Under the pieces are notes generated by a model. It was not told where the DNA came from. It made no database searches and saw only the letters and a list, made by a program, of their open reading frames with translations. Positions 30,269 to 40,441 of a stretch of DNA of 64,000 nucleotides are shown piece by piece. Position 1 is the stretch's first letter; every line of letters begins with the position of its first letter. Made by a program: the position numbers and the translations under genes. Origin of the DNA: Asparagopsis taxiformis (Eukaryota; Rhodophyta; Florideophyceae; Bonnemaisoniales; Bonnemaisoniaceae); assembly GCA_030407315.1 (NCBI GenBank), contig JALQPE010002590.1, positions 62,001 through 126,000 of the forward strand, in the 5' to 3' direction.

Positions 30269-30912
30269 CCCTCATGCACGGCGTATAGTCTTGTCGCATT
30301 TCCAATAGCTGTCTTTCAATATCCCTAATCGATCCTACACCGCCAATGACATGGTGCTTTGTGGAACATATCTACAGCAATACTGGTTGGTTCAGTGACG
30401 CAATAAACATTGCATCGTCTTATCACGGTACCAAACGAGTAGACCATGTCATATGCAAATGGTGCGGCGAAGCCCTCCGAAATATGACCTAAATTACAAC
30501 CACGCTGGCACTCTCGGAAAAGTTTAAGGAAATCCTATTCTCCGGATCTATTCGATCAGCAGAGAAACCACTCGATGGAACAATTTACCGATTTCCAATA
30601 AAACGTCCTCAGCACTGATGTGGGTAAACTGCTACAAATCACTCGCTGCAATCCAGAACATCTTCCCACAAACTTGAACAATATCACTTTGAATCCGCCT
30701 TGCAATCCTAAGTGGGGGGCTATGCTCCCTACAAACATACGTTCGATATATGCTCCTATTCACTGGACTTCGTTTCGGTTCGATTCTCGGGGCAGACGCC
30801 TCATTGCTGCACGAAAATGACTACGCTCGATTCAATATATGCATTACTCGTAGTCTTGAACAGTGTGATATCAATATGATGTCCAGTAGGGTTTTCAACA
30901 CCCGCAGATGCA
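30269..30912. other. Intergenic region between the Tc1-like element and tRNA-Phe
   Basis: 644 bases with no complete frame. One plus-strand frame is open for about 45 codons near 30350-30490, without a recognisable motif. It could be degraded repeat or gene sequence, but I cannot name it. Confidence 0.4.
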
Positions 30913-30985
30913 GCCGATTTAGCTCAGTTGGGAGAGCGTGAGACTGAAGTTCTTAAGGTCCCCAGTTCGATCCTGGGAGTCGGCA
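30913..30985 (+). tRNA. trnF-GAA: tRNA-Phe (GAA), copy 1
   Basis: 73 bases. Acceptor GCCGATT pairs with AGTCGGC (one G-T pair) and A is the discriminator. D stem GCTC/GAGC, anticodon loop CTGAAGT with anticodon GAA, and T loop TTCGATC. No intron. Eight Ts at 30990-30997 serve as terminator. It is identical in all 73 positions to the opposite-strand copy at 31086-31158. Confidence 0.95.
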
Positions 30986-31085
30986 AGAATTTTTTTTCCT
31001 TGCACGCATAGAAATAAAATTCCAAGCAAAAAATCTTTTTTGAGCTGTATGACATTGTGAATTTCGTTTCCTGCAAAACATTTTC

Positions 31086-31158
31086 TGCCGACTCCCAGGA
31101 TCGAACTGGGGACCTTAAGAACTTCAGTCTCACGCTCTCCCAACTGAGCTAAATCGGC
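31086..31158 (-). tRNA. trnF-GAA: tRNA-Phe (GAA), copy 2
   Basis: Exact reverse complement of copy 1, facing it across a 100-bp spacer. The 5' flanks of the two genes differ, so identity is confined to the gene body. Termination would use a TTTT run (complement of 31075-31078), shorter than the T8 after copy 1. Confidence 0.95.
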
Positions 31159-31757
31159 GCTTGCTTCCATGGCAAAGCCGTGCTAACCTTTCATATAGAA
31201 ATAGATACAGGACATTCTGATTCCATCTATCGTATCCACGAAGTACAGGAACCCACTGCATTCCGACCAGCCTCCAAGGTGAAAACGGTATCTTCGTTAG
31301 AGAGAAGCAAACTTGTTGATATTTCGGAAAGGATAAACAGTTGCAAATTCTTAATGTAACAAAGGTTTCTGATTTCATACCACCGCGAAACTTAAGCTCT
31401 TCGTACCCCTAGGGTAGGGAGGTAATGCTCAAGACTGTTCAAGATGCAGGATGTATGCTGTTCAAGTCTCTACTGTGCGGCCTGGAAAATCTTCCAACCG
31501 ACTGTTTAAATCCTGAACATTCATTTTGGGCCACAAAGCTAAACACTTTTTCAGCCATCAAATCTCGTAACATCTCATATGACAAAACCCATCTCGCCAT
31601 AGCGCCATTCTTCGTTTTGCACAGCCGTCCAACCTGAGCGACAACATCAATCTAAGACCTGGTGCATAGCACGTCTGCCAAGTAGCATCAATACACTGCA
31701 CCGTCGTAAACCCCTATCCATCGCATAGCAAAACCTCACCGAAACCGCAGTTTCTAA
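31159..31757. other. Intergenic region before the kinase gene
   Basis: About 600 bases, AT-rich, with short frames on both strands and no motif. The last part should be the promoter of the kinase gene. Confidence 0.5.
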
Positions 31758-32893
31758 ATGGCCTTTATCCCCAGCGCCGCTCTGCCGAGTCGGCGCAGAA
31801 CGCACAGCATAAGTGCAGCCTATCTGCCGCCCGAGCGATGCCGCGTGTCCTTTGAGACGCCCAAGCGCGGAAACTTTGGTGCTGTGTTTTTCGGCCAATA
31901 CGATGCGATGGACGGGCAAGGCAGCACCGATATCGTTGTGAAATGTCCCGTGGAAACTTCTCTCGGCCGTCAATTGTACGATATGGAGCGCTACACTAAT
32001 ATGAAGGTTGGTCAACGACTCACTACTGTGACGAGATTTGCCGAATTTGTGGGTGAAATTATCATTTCACCGCAGGACAATGTGCCGCCTGATCTTGCAC
32101 CGCTTGGACTTGTTTGGCGTCGTGTCGGGAATGGAGATACTATGGAGGACTACCTGAATAGTGTGAAAATTTCTGCCTTGGCTTCCGCGCTTGGTACTAT
32201 AGCCACTGCAAATCCGCTGCGATCTCATCTGGCTACTGCAGTTTTGCTCCAACTGGCACTAGTGCTTCAAGACCTTGAGACGTGTGGAATAGTTCATCGG
32301 TACGTATATAATTGCTTGGCAAGCAAACTATTGCAAGTGCGTTCGAGCAGCCGCTGACCGAAGCAATTTATTTTTTTCGCTGTGCATCATGGTGTAGGGA
32401 TATCAAACCGGCTAATTTGCTGGTAGTGCCAGGAGATCAGCACGGTGCGCCATTCAAAGCAATCGATTTTGGGTCATCATGCGACTGGGGCGCACCGTTT
32501 AAAAAAGGGCTCGGACTTGCGACGTGCGATCCGGTATACACTGCACCAGAAAAACGGTTGGACATTTTCGCGCCAGGCTTCCGATTCGATGTGTATAGCA
32601 TCGGGTTGATTACTATGCGCTGCATGTTGCCCAGTCTCACAGAGAAGAACAACATGGATCGCTTTGTGGCAGATGTACTGAATCGATCAAAGAATTCATT
32701 CACACTGATGTATTCCGCTGTTTCGAGCGGGCGTATTCCTGTTTCAAGTGATTTGAAAAGCGATATTGATGCTTTGGGGAGTCCCAAGTACGAGGCTGTC
32801 TACGCGTTACTTGCATCCATTCTTACACCGGATCCGAAGGATCGAGCAAAGGTTACGGATATTTTGAACAGCCGGTTTTTGCGAGCTGGATGA
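31758..32893 (+). CDS. Protein kinase, probably plastid, STN7/STN8-like (one intron)
   Basis: Ser/Thr protein kinase of 345 residues after splicing. Exons are 31758-32299 and 32398-32893. The 98-bp intron begins GTACGT, has a CTGAC branch site and ends GTAG, and it splits the catalytic HRD codon group. Visible motifs: glycine-rich loop RGNFGAVF (37-44), VVK Lys62, HRDIKPAN at ~180, IDFGSS at ~207 and TAPEKR. All catalytic residues are present. The N-terminus MAFIPSAALPSRRR resembles the transit peptides of plastid genes in this window. Sequence style (GIVHRDIKPANLLV, long insert after the nucleotide loop) recalls the thylakoid kinases STN7/STN8, which phosphorylate light-harvesting or PSII proteins, but the subfamily call is tentative. 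Converges on COQ3 with 65 bp between. Confidence 0.72.
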
Positions 32894-32958
32894 ATTAGTC
32901 CAAGTGCGCGTGACGGAGTAGCAAATTATAAAGACGATTTTCGCAGTAGACAGTTATT

Positions 32959-33795
32959 CTATGAGTCAGATGTGACAGGACGTTTGGCACTTAATATGTA
33001 ATTCATGCTCGTGTCATCGGTGATTGAAAATGTCGCTGAGATAGGATTGAATGTGACACCGACAAGGGAGTCTGGAACAAGTTTAGATTCTGTTTCAATC
33101 ATTCGAGAGAGCTCTTGTGGCGTTATAAACTTGCTCCACTCATGCGTACCTCGCGGAAGCCAACGCAGGATACGCTCAGCAGCCACAATTGCCAGCGCAT
33201 ACGACGCAGCAGTACGATTAAGCGTTGACACGATCAGGACGCCACCTTCGCGCACAAGGGTCGAACAGTGACGTATGAAACTACTCGGATCCGACACATG
33301 CTCTATAATCTCCAATGCAAGCACAACATCAAACCGTTTCTCCGACTGAACGAGATGCTCCACAGCGGCGTGTCGATACTCCAGCTTGTTCGAGGCGACC
33401 AACAGCGGATCAGTAGCAGCATGTGCTCGGGCAACAGACAGACCTTCCTCGGACATATCAATCGCAAGCACATTTGCACCGAGACGCGCGATAGGCTCTG
33501 CCACGAGTCCGCCGCCGCAGCCGACGTCGATGAGCTCAACGTCGGCGAGGGGTTTGCGCTGCGCGACGGAGGGACGGATATGGCGCTCGATGACGGAGCG
33601 AATGTAGGCGATGCGTGTGGGATTCATGCGATGCAAGGGAGCGGCGGAACCGTTTGGATGCCACCATTTGGCGGCCTGTGGTGCAAACTTTGCGATTTGG
33701 TGCAAATCCACTGTGGGTTTTTCGGCGTTTGAAGTGACGTAATGGCGTGCACAAGTGCGCAGCAGTACAGACGGGAAGAAACGTGTGCGGCGCAT
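32959..33795 (-). CDS. COQ3: COQ3 O-methyltransferase, ubiquinone biosynthesis
   Basis: SAM-dependent enzyme carrying out both O-methylations of the ubiquinone head group in mitochondria. 278 residues. The start MRRTRFFPSVLLRTCARHYVTS is a good mitochondrial presequence. FAPQAAKWWHPNGSAAPLHRMNPTRIAYI is the family's N-terminal signature. SAM-binding motif I is IDVGCGGG, followed by VLAIDMSEEGL, then DVVLALEIIEHV and GGVLIVSTLNRT. Start is the first ATG; the frame extends upstream only without ATG. It shares a 485-bp divergent region with the TFIIA gene. Confidence 0.94.
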   Translation of the reverse strand: MRRTRFFPSVLLRTCARHYVTSNAEKPTVDLHQIAKFAPQAAKWWHPNGSAAPLHRMNPTRIAYIRSVIERHIRPSVAQRKPLADVELIDVGCGGGLVAEPIARLGANVLAIDMSEEGLSVARAHAATDPLLVASNKLEYRHAAVEHLVQSEKRFDVVLALEIIEHVSDPSSFIRHCSTLVREGGVLIVSTLNRTAASYALAIVAAERILRWLPRGTHEWSKFITPQELSRMIETESKLVPDSLVGVTFNPISATFSITDDTSMNYILSAKRPVTSDS

Positions 33796-34280
33796 GACGA
33801 CGACGACGAGCGCAACGACAATGACGCAACTGGCGCGCAACAAGCGATCGAGCAAGGTGGTATCAGCACGCTCATGTTCTTTACAATTGCGCTGTGCTGC
33901 GTTGCGCGATGACTCTGTACAATGTGTGGAGTGCGTTTCTAAAATTGGCCAACATTTTTACAGCAAAACTTATCTTTCGGTCTCCATCATACGTGTGATA
34001 CAACAATTGGTCAGCCCTTCTTGGTGCGCTGGACAACTGTCCCTGTGCACGCCGTCGAGTATTTAACCAAGTGCGTCTCATTGCGCTCTTCTCGACGCGA
34101 CTTGAGTGTAGACCTTCTCGGCGCATACGTTCTAGTTCCCGCCTGCGCTGCGGCTGCCTGCTTTCCCATCGTCCTCTTCCATACTCTCTTTCGTACAACG
34201 CCCATAGTGAGCGCCAGTCGCCCCAGCACGTTGCGTCCGACTCTACCCCGCCGCCGCCGCCGCCGCTACCCCTTTCTGCG
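33796..34280. promoter_or_regulatory. Divergent promoter region, COQ3 / TFIIA
   Basis: 485 bases between two outward-facing starts. The last ~50 bases before TFIIA are C-rich with repeated CCG triplets (near 34245-34265). The 284-codon frame containing TFIIA opens here but with Arg/Ser-rich sequence unlike a protein. Confidence 0.45.
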
Positions 34281-34925
34281 ATGACGCAGGAACAAGTGAA
34301 AGAGATATACCTCCGCGTTATAGACGCCACTATCGAAGGTGTTCGCGCTGAATTTGCTGAAAAGGGCGTCAGTGATGCAGTTGTAGACAGTCTCACCATG
34401 CTCAAGTCGCGCTGGGTGGACCGTTTAACTCATACCCATGACTTTTCCGAGGATCCCGCTGCAGTGGACAAGCCCGTCGCTTCCGCCACCACTAAAGGCG
34501 CCAAAAAGACCGCCGGAAAGGGAGTCAAGCGCAAGGTGCACAGTCCGCCAGTAAAGTTGTCCCGCAACGGTCTCATTCCCGTCACGGACCTCACCAATGA
34601 CGACAACGCCGATCCGGCCACACTCGGCAAGCCAGAGCCGTATTTGAACGACTGTAAAAATGCAAAGAGAGAAGGCGAACCGTCGACAAAGCGGCAGCGA
34701 CGCGAGTCTAATGACGATCATTTCGAGCATGGTGGCGAAGATCTTGACAGTACCGATGAAAGCGATGGCGATGAGTCGGATGAGAATGCTGAAAACCTCA
34801 TTCTGGCTCAGCATGACCGCGTGCGGAAGGGTCCTAAATGGAAAGTCATATTGAAAGAGGGAATCGTTTCCATCCGAGGCAGAGAGTACCTTTTCAACAA
34901 AGCTACCTGTGATCTCGACTTTTGA
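34281..34925 (+). CDS. TOA1: Transcription factor IIA large (alpha/beta) subunit
   Basis: TFIIA stabilises TBP on the TATA box during Pol II initiation. 214 residues with the family's bipartite design. The N-terminal four-helix-bundle part runs KEIYLRVIDATIEGVRAEFAEKGVSDAVVDSLTMLKSRWVDRL. A long non-conserved, Lys- then Asp/Glu-rich linker follows, including a DSTDESDGDESDENAENLIL acidic patch. The C-terminal beta-barrel is VRKGPKWKVILKEGIVSIRGREYLFNKATCDLDF, close to TFIIA of other eukaryotes. The linker is shorter than in animals. Start is chosen because the helix begins 3 residues later. No intron. Confidence 0.93.
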   Translation: MTQEQVKEIYLRVIDATIEGVRAEFAEKGVSDAVVDSLTMLKSRWVDRLTHTHDFSEDPAAVDKPVASATTKGAKKTAGKGVKRKVHSPPVKLSRNGLIPVTDLTNDDNADPATLGKPEPYLNDCKNAKREGEPSTKRQRRESNDDHFEHGGEDLDSTDESDGDESDENAENLILAQHDRVRKGPKWKVILKEGIVSIRGREYLFNKATCDLDF

Positions 34926-35107
34926 AGCTCAAGATCATCGCCATCTTTGCAATTACAACAAACATCTTGTTGCAAACTCCTCGTTATGTATTTTAATTTT
35001 GTGTATAAGAACAAAGGAAACGTGCTGGGCAAACATAGCTCGCTTTCGCGCCACTACCCGTGACCGGTAAACAACTTTCCTCACGACTCTGTAAAATATA
35101 CGCTGCT

Positions 35108-36256
35108 TCAGATGTCAATCCCTCCATATTCTTCGGCGATGCTCGAGCTGCTCCGTCCCTTTACAGATCCCTTCACGACATCTTGGTACGGGTTAGCCGC
35201 TCCCAGCACTTCAATACTCAGTCGCTGGTCCATCACAAACGACGGCATCACGCCCGCTTTATACGATACCTTTCCAACCATCTTGCCTGGTACACCGCTA
35301 ATGATCGCAAACGGTTCTACCGGTTTCAACACCACCGAGCAAGCTGCAATATGCGCTCCCTCTCCCACTGGAATATTACCCAAAATGGTCGCTCCAGCAC
35401 CAATCATGACACCATCTGCAACTTTTGGATGACGATCCCCCTTCTCTTTACCCGTTCCACCCAGCGTAACATTATGCAACAGCGACACATTATTTCCCAA
35501 CGTCGCTGTTTCGCCAATCACAATTCCAGTTCCATGATCGATCAACACTCCAGAGCCGATCTGGGCGGCGGGATGAATGTCCACTGCAAAGCGAGAGGAG
35601 ATCATCGACTGTAAATAGAGGGCAAGTGAACGGCGTCCCTTTTTCCACAGCCAATGCGACAAGCGCCATGACTGCAATGCATGGAAGCCCTTGGAGTAGA
35701 GTAATACACGTGCAGCATGACTGCTTGCTGGATCGCGTTCCATAACGGCGGCAATATCAGCACGCACGGCACGACCATAATCTCTGTCATCTGCCAGCGC
35801 GTCTCGAAAGAGCTCCATCCATTGAGTGGCCTGGAAAGTGGACGTTTCCAAACAGTTGCCCAGCACGGTTGCGAGTGTTTCTTCCAAAGTGACGTGCACG
35901 AGAATATTTGCATAGAGACTACTGGCGAGCTGGGGCTCATCTGCGGCGGCATTATTGGCCTCGATCTTCATGAGCTGCCACAACGGGTCTTCCTCACCGT
36001 GCAGGGACTGTGTCATTTCATCAATAGTGACAGGGCTGCCGAAACCCGGGGCGCGACGCTTGGGATGGGCGGCGGTCGACGCGGAAGCAGCGTTGACCTG
36101 ACTGACCTTGGGCTGGTTGGGCAGTCTTGGCACGCCATTAGCGGTGTGGTCGCGCGGGGCGGCGCATGTCGGGAGGATGCGTGATTGATGACGATGGCAG
36201 ACTGGAAGCGCGCTGAGGGCGGGGAGAAAGGCGGTGCGCACACGACGTTGGGGCAT
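35108..36256 (-). CDS. SAT: Serine O-acetyltransferase
   Basis: Acetylates serine to O-acetylserine, the committed step of cysteine synthesis. 382 residues. An ~85-residue N-terminal extension (MPQRRVRTAFLPALSALP...) looks like an organellar, probably plastid, transit peptide. The helical SATase N-domain follows (DPLWQLMKIEANNAAADEPQLASSLYANIL). The left-handed beta-helix of hexapeptide repeats comprises DIHPAAQIGSGVLIDHGTGIVIGETA and NVSLLHNVTLGGTGK; the catalytic His is in DHGTG and GDRHPK. The C-terminus ends EEYGGIDI, with the terminal Ile expected for docking to O-acetylserine thiol-lyase. Start is the first ATG. No intron. Confidence 0.95.
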   Translation of the reverse strand: MPQRRVRTAFLPALSALPVCHRHQSRILPTCAAPRDHTANGVPRLPNQPKVSQVNAASASTAAHPKRRAPGFGSPVTIDEMTQSLHGEEDPLWQLMKIEANNAAADEPQLASSLYANILVHVTLEETLATVLGNCLETSTFQATQWMELFRDALADDRDYGRAVRADIAAVMERDPASSHAARVLLYSKGFHALQSWRLSHWLWKKGRRSLALYLQSMISSRFAVDIHPAAQIGSGVLIDHGTGIVIGETATLGNNVSLLHNVTLGGTGKEKGDRHPKVADGVMIGAGATILGNIPVGEGAHIAACSVVLKPVEPFAIISGVPGKMVGKVSYKAGVMPSFVMDQRLSIEVLGAANPYQDVVKGSVKGRSSSSIAEEYGGIDI

Positions 36257-36501
36257 TTTCAAGTTTGATGGCGGTGGAGTGAGGCGGTGCGCACTGGGCT
36301 GGGAGGGAGTGCGCGTTTGAAGAAATGGGCGTGGCGTGCGTTGGAGAGTAGAAATGATGTGCGGTGGCGCTGCATGGCGTGGCGCGGTGCGGCGCACCGT
36401 GCAAGTACACTGTAGCGCTGGAGGAGACACGTGCCATTGGAGACGAGAGATTCCACTGATTTTTCATACAGCGAGCGAGCGAGATACACGTAGATTGCAC
36501 A

Positions 36502-38454
36502 TCAAATGGCAAGGTCGCGCTCGATCATTTTCACCGCGATGCTGTGGTAGCTGTGTCGAACACTTGTAAACAATTCTTGTGCAAATCGTCCGCGCGGATA
36601 TTTGTGCCGCAGGTCGTTGAAAAGAGGTCGAACATACTTCATACGTCCCTGTCTTTTCAGGAACGTTTCGACGTTTTCTAGAATACCCTCGTATTTGGCG
36701 TCCAATCCCAGACGACACCATGCGAATCGTATTTCGCTGTTTTCGACTCGATTCAATTCCAGCAGTTCATCCAGCACACCAGCCGCTCTTGCATCCCATC
36801 CCCTCTTGCACCCGTTTGCAAGTTGAGCACTTATTTCATTCAGCAAGCACAGCACCTGTTTAGAATCCCACTTTTTCACACCTGTCGCCTTGTCCCCAAA
36901 CGCTTCCTTTAGCGATATTGCTGCATCAGCGGCACTATAATCTGACACCTTTCCGCAGGCATCCAACCATTCACTTGCCAGCCTAGACGCCTCTTCAACC
37001 AATGATGTGTCGACGGCTGCTAGTGCAGGACACCCACCAACCCCGTAAAGCCATTCGTCAAAATCTATCCCTTCTTTGGCTTTGGGAAATGCGCTGCAGA
37101 ACATCTCGATAAAATCCGCTCCGCTTATGGATTGATATCCAAACTTCTCAAAGTACAGCTTCAACATTTCATGAAAGTCTCCCTCGTCGTGCTTGTTCAC
37201 ACACTCTTCCAGATACAGCAGAAAATTATACCCTTTCTCATATTGCACACAAGAATAGTAATCATCTGGGTCATCACCATCTTCAAGTTTGGTTACAAGC
37301 GACGTATACTTGTGATCCTTTCCAACTTTGTTAATGAAACTATCTAGAGCTTGTCGCCCAGCAATAGTGTCCAGCCCCACTCGTCCACTTCCATATAGCT
37401 CCTCCAGAATACGCCTCTCCAGCTTGACAGTGAAGCCTTCGTTGACCCAAAAATGGCGACAATCCTGACAAGATACCAAGTTACCCGTCCAGCTATGTGA
37501 AATCTCATGCACGACAACACTCACAAGTGATCGGTCGCCAGCCAGTAACGTTGGCGTGACAAACGTCAGCATAGGATTCTCCATGCCACCATAAGGGAAT
37601 GAAGCTGGCAACACCAACAAATCATACCGACCCCAAACATACGGTCCTGCAATCCTTTCAGCAGTCGACAGCATTTTCTCAACATCAGCAAACTCCCATG
37701 CAGCAGCTTCCACTACACTCGGCTCCGACCATACGCGACAGCGCGCTGAAACCTCTCTGGCCTCGAGTTTCCCGCACGCAAACGCAATAAGATAGCTCGG
37801 GATTGGAACGGAGCATTCGAATCGCAAACTGTCCTCTGGATCATCTGCGCCACTTTGCACTTGCTGTGCAGACATCACTACTGTGAGATTCTTATATGGT
37901 TCACTCACGCCCATGACGGCAGAATATGTTGCTTTGACAGCAGGCGTATCCTGACACGGTACGATCGATCTAGCGTGTATGGCCTGACATTGTGTAAACA
38001 CATATGGAGCTTCACCGTCTACAGTCTGAGCCGCACTTAGCCAGTCGCACGCACCTCCCATTCGCGACCCGGCGCCGGTGCCGCTGGTGATATAATGTAT
38101 GGTGAGCACCACAGTCTCACAAGCATCAGACGGTAGTTCGATTGTCAGCGAACCTCCAATCGGTGTCGCATGCTCGTCGATCGAGAAAGGAAGCGCGGCA
38201 CCGGAGGAATGTATGATGGACGATACGCGAATTGAACGGACGTCCAGCACAAGCGACTTGCACGCAACATCGAGGATTCGAAAATTGTAAGTTGCATATC
38301 CGCGCAGTTCACAGGCGTTGTGATCTATGTCTAGACGCAGGTGAATGTGGTCTGTGTAAATTCGACCAGGTGAAGAGAGTGAAGCAGGGTCTTTGAAGTC
38401 GAGTGCAGGCGGTCTGACTGTTTTGGAAGGTAGTTGTGCGGCGAATGAAGCCAT
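36502..38454 (-). CDS. LTA4H: Leukotriene A4 hydrolase-type M1 aminopeptidase
   Basis: Zinc aminopeptidase of family M1, LTA4H branch (B-like aminopeptidases). 650 residues, usual for the group. GGMENP substrate site at about 305, then the zinc motif HEISHSWTGN with the second Glu in NEGFTVKLERR. The C-terminal part is the helical LTA4H domain (LNEISAQLANGCK... WCRLGLDAKYEGILENVETFLKRQGRMKYVRPLF). Most such enzymes in algae are general aminopeptidases; epoxide hydrolase activity on LTA4 cannot be assumed. Start at the first ATG gives the expected N-terminal barrel (DHIHLRLDIDHNACELRGYATY). No intron. Confidence 0.95.
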   Translation of the reverse strand: MASFAAQLPSKTVRPPALDFKDPASLSSPGRIYTDHIHLRLDIDHNACELRGYATYNFRILDVACKSLVLDVRSIRVSSIIHSSGAALPFSIDEHATPIGGSLTIELPSDACETVVLTIHYITSGTGAGSRMGGACDWLSAAQTVDGEAPYVFTQCQAIHARSIVPCQDTPAVKATYSAVMGVSEPYKNLTVVMSAQQVQSGADDPEDSLRFECSVPIPSYLIAFACGKLEAREVSARCRVWSEPSVVEAAAWEFADVEKMLSTAERIAGPYVWGRYDLLVLPASFPYGGMENPMLTFVTPTLLAGDRSLVSVVVHEISHSWTGNLVSCQDCRHFWVNEGFTVKLERRILEELYGSGRVGLDTIAGRQALDSFINKVGKDHKYTSLVTKLEDGDDPDDYYSCVQYEKGYNFLLYLEECVNKHDEGDFHEMLKLYFEKFGYQSISGADFIEMFCSAFPKAKEGIDFDEWLYGVGGCPALAAVDTSLVEEASRLASEWLDACGKVSDYSAADAAISLKEAFGDKATGVKKWDSKQVLCLLNEISAQLANGCKRGWDARAAGVLDELLELNRVENSEIRFAWCRLGLDAKYEGILENVETFLKRQGRMKYVRPLFNDLRHKYPRGRFAQELFTSVRHSYHSIAVKMIERDLAI

Positions 38455-38951
38455 GATGGTGGAACTCGTTGCAACTGGGATGCACGTGACCTCGAGATTG
38501 TATGTGGCCGTCAGTAGATGGGACGCTCCGCTCCGCTGTTTGGTGGGTTGCTTCGATTCGCGCGAACAAGTTGGTCGTCTTTTTAATAGAAATTTGGGCT
38601 CAGATATTGAGATACAACCAACGAATAATAAGTTGTGTTCTCGTTACATATTTGGCTTGAAAACGCACCGAGTTGCCGTCAACGCAAAATTGTCAAGCTC
38701 TTCGTACGAGCTCCTTGTCTGACTTGGGAGACAACTTTCAAGCTGTAAATTCTCTCGAGGTGCCCATCTGTAGAAAGTCAGTAGATGTTATACAATATTG
38801 ATGACCCTCTCAAGTACATTTCACGCTATGTGTTCTAGACCAACAATAACGCTGACGAGTGAAACCTACAAGCTAGGTGCAGTTTGCAATCAGTCCAAAC
38901 GGACAGATCCTGAAATGCCAGTTAGATTAGTGTTCAGCAAATGCTGCATGA
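38455..38951. other. Intergenic region upstream of the LTA4 hydrolase gene
   Basis: 497 bases between two minus-strand genes: the LTA4H promoter and the 3' region of the TMEM184 gene. No frame or motif of note. Confidence 0.5.
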
Positions 38952-40130
38952 TTATCTCAACCTGCCACTTTCAACTGAGCCGTAAGTCTCATGCTCATGC
39001 GTAACCGGTAATCGATTATACACTGGCTTTGGCGCTCGCAAATGCCATGGCGATGACATGAGATCGTTACTAATCGAGGCTGGTTGACCATCCCCTCGAC
39101 GAATATAGCCGTGATTCTTCCCCATGCCGTCGCCCAGAATGTTGTCAACACCGGGCACAATGGGTTCTTCGTCACGCAATTCAGCTTCGAAACCGACACC
39201 GCCCGTCAAACGGTCTTTAGCATCGGAAAGTACGTCGCGGAAATCGACGACTTGCAACAAGGGATAATTTCTCGAGACGGGCGTATCATCCGGAAGCAAC
39301 CGATGGTATTCTGAGTACGAAAATACATAGTAGTGTGTCACAGCTGCAATGGCCATCTCGAGACAGATGAGAAAATCCTGCAAACCGGTTGCCTGCGCAT
39401 CTGCTGAAAATCCCTCCACGTCGCGAATAAGCCCCACTCGGATCGCAATGCTTAGTGCAACGCCTTGCCAGAACGAGAAGAAAACAACAGCTTTGACGCT
39501 GAGGAATTTCTCAAAGGGGTGGTGGGGTAGCAATAACTCGTGAGCAGCGTGGTAGAAGAGCACCAAGCCGTAAAGTGCAATTGAAACAGATGCATTGTTG
39601 ATGAGCACAAGCAGCAGACTGATGAGCTTGTGTTGACTAGATGAACCGTGCAAAAAGACGTAAAGACGGAGGGAAGAACCGGCTGGTTTGATGAACACAA
39701 ATTGCAATACGCTTGCTCGGATAGAATTGAGGAAGGCGGGTCCCAATTTCAAAGGTGGGAGCCATATGTTTCCGGGCCATGGATGGTTCATTCGGGGTTG
39801 GTCTTCCAGATAGCGACAAAGGTGTAGGTCACCACCACCGTAATTGATAAGCAGAACGACAAAGTTGTATATTACGTAGGCTTCGTATGAATCACGAATA
39901 AGTTCTAGAATGAGTATGGTCTGCTCGTTCTCCAGCACGAGAGCAAACCACGAAGTGACGGAATAGATAGGAACCATGGCAAGAATGCGAACGATGTGTA
40001 GCTGATACTCTGGGCGCGAGTAATAGCATAGATGGAGATAGATGTGCCGCACTGCGAGCACAACGGCGGAGAAGGCGAGCAGAGCGCCGAGTATTACAAC
40101 AACGGAGGCGGTTTCCATGACAGAAGTCAT
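38952..40130 (-). CDS. TMEM184/Ost-alpha-like membrane protein (DUF300)
   Basis: 392 residues with seven predicted membrane helices. The signature of the Ost-alpha/TMEM184 family is evident: VVILGALLAFSAVVLAVRHIYLHL, RPEYQLHIVRILAMVPIYSVTSWFAL, then RDSYEAYVIYNFVVLLINYGGG, a PWPGNIWLPPLKLGPAFL stretch, and FEKFLSVKAVVFFSFWQGVAL. Plant LAZ1 proteins of this family work at the tonoplast/plasma membrane in brassinosteroid and cell-death contexts; the animal Ost-alpha exports bile acids. The ~80-residue C-tail is soluble. The first ATG is 40130; the upstream in-frame codon at 40136 is GTG. No intron. Confidence 0.88.
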   Translation of the reverse strand: MTSVMETASVVVILGALLAFSAVVLAVRHIYLHLCYYSRPEYQLHIVRILAMVPIYSVTSWFALVLENEQTILILELIRDSYEAYVIYNFVVLLINYGGGDLHLCRYLEDQPRMNHPWPGNIWLPPLKLGPAFLNSIRASVLQFVFIKPAGSSLRLYVFLHGSSSQHKLISLLLVLINNASVSIALYGLVLFYHAAHELLLPHHPFEKFLSVKAVVFFSFWQGVALSIAIRVGLIRDVEGFSADAQATGLQDFLICLEMAIAAVTHYYVFSYSEYHRLLPDDTPVSRNYPLLQVVDFRDVLSDAKDRLTGGVGFEAELRDEEPIVPGVDNILGDGMGKNHGYIRRGDGQPASISNDLMSSPWHLRAPKPVYNRLPVTHEHETYGSVESGRLR

Positions 40131-40441
40131 GGCCACGGAGGCCGAGGTTTAGTGCATGCGCTGAATTTGTGCGCAAGCTGAGGTGAAAGGAGTGGAACGC
40201 GACGATAGCGCTAAACGAATTGTGCGGAAGTGAAAGCAACGCGCCTCGCACAGGTCGGGTTAAGTCGGTGGCGGATGGAAGCTGTGACGGGTAAAAATTC
40301 TCACAATCTGGAATTTGCTTCGCCCCAATTTTACCCAACAAATAACATCACAGAAACAACCAGTGATGCGTCTATTGTCCATACACGTGTATCGCTCTAC
40401 ATATCTCATCTCATCTCCGCCAGGCCGCCGCCAACAATGGT
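40131..40441. promoter_or_regulatory. Divergent promoter region, TMEM184 / HEAT protein
   Basis: 311 bases between two outward-facing starts. An out-of-frame ATG lies at 40437, five bases before the HEAT gene start, which might affect translation initiation. Confidence 0.4.

Noticed and set aside
30034..30279. 81-codon minus-strand frame
   Set aside because: Runs through the right inverted repeat of the Tc1-like element; the same sequence is readable in the left repeat.
30919..31378. Minus-strand frames reading QLGERE...SSILG and RRFSSVGRA
   Set aside because: These are translations of the tRNA-Phe genes, not proteins.
34071..34280. Upstream extension of the TFIIA frame
   Set aside because: Arg/Leu/Ser-rich, unlike any TFIIA; the ATG at 34281 precedes the conserved first helix directly.
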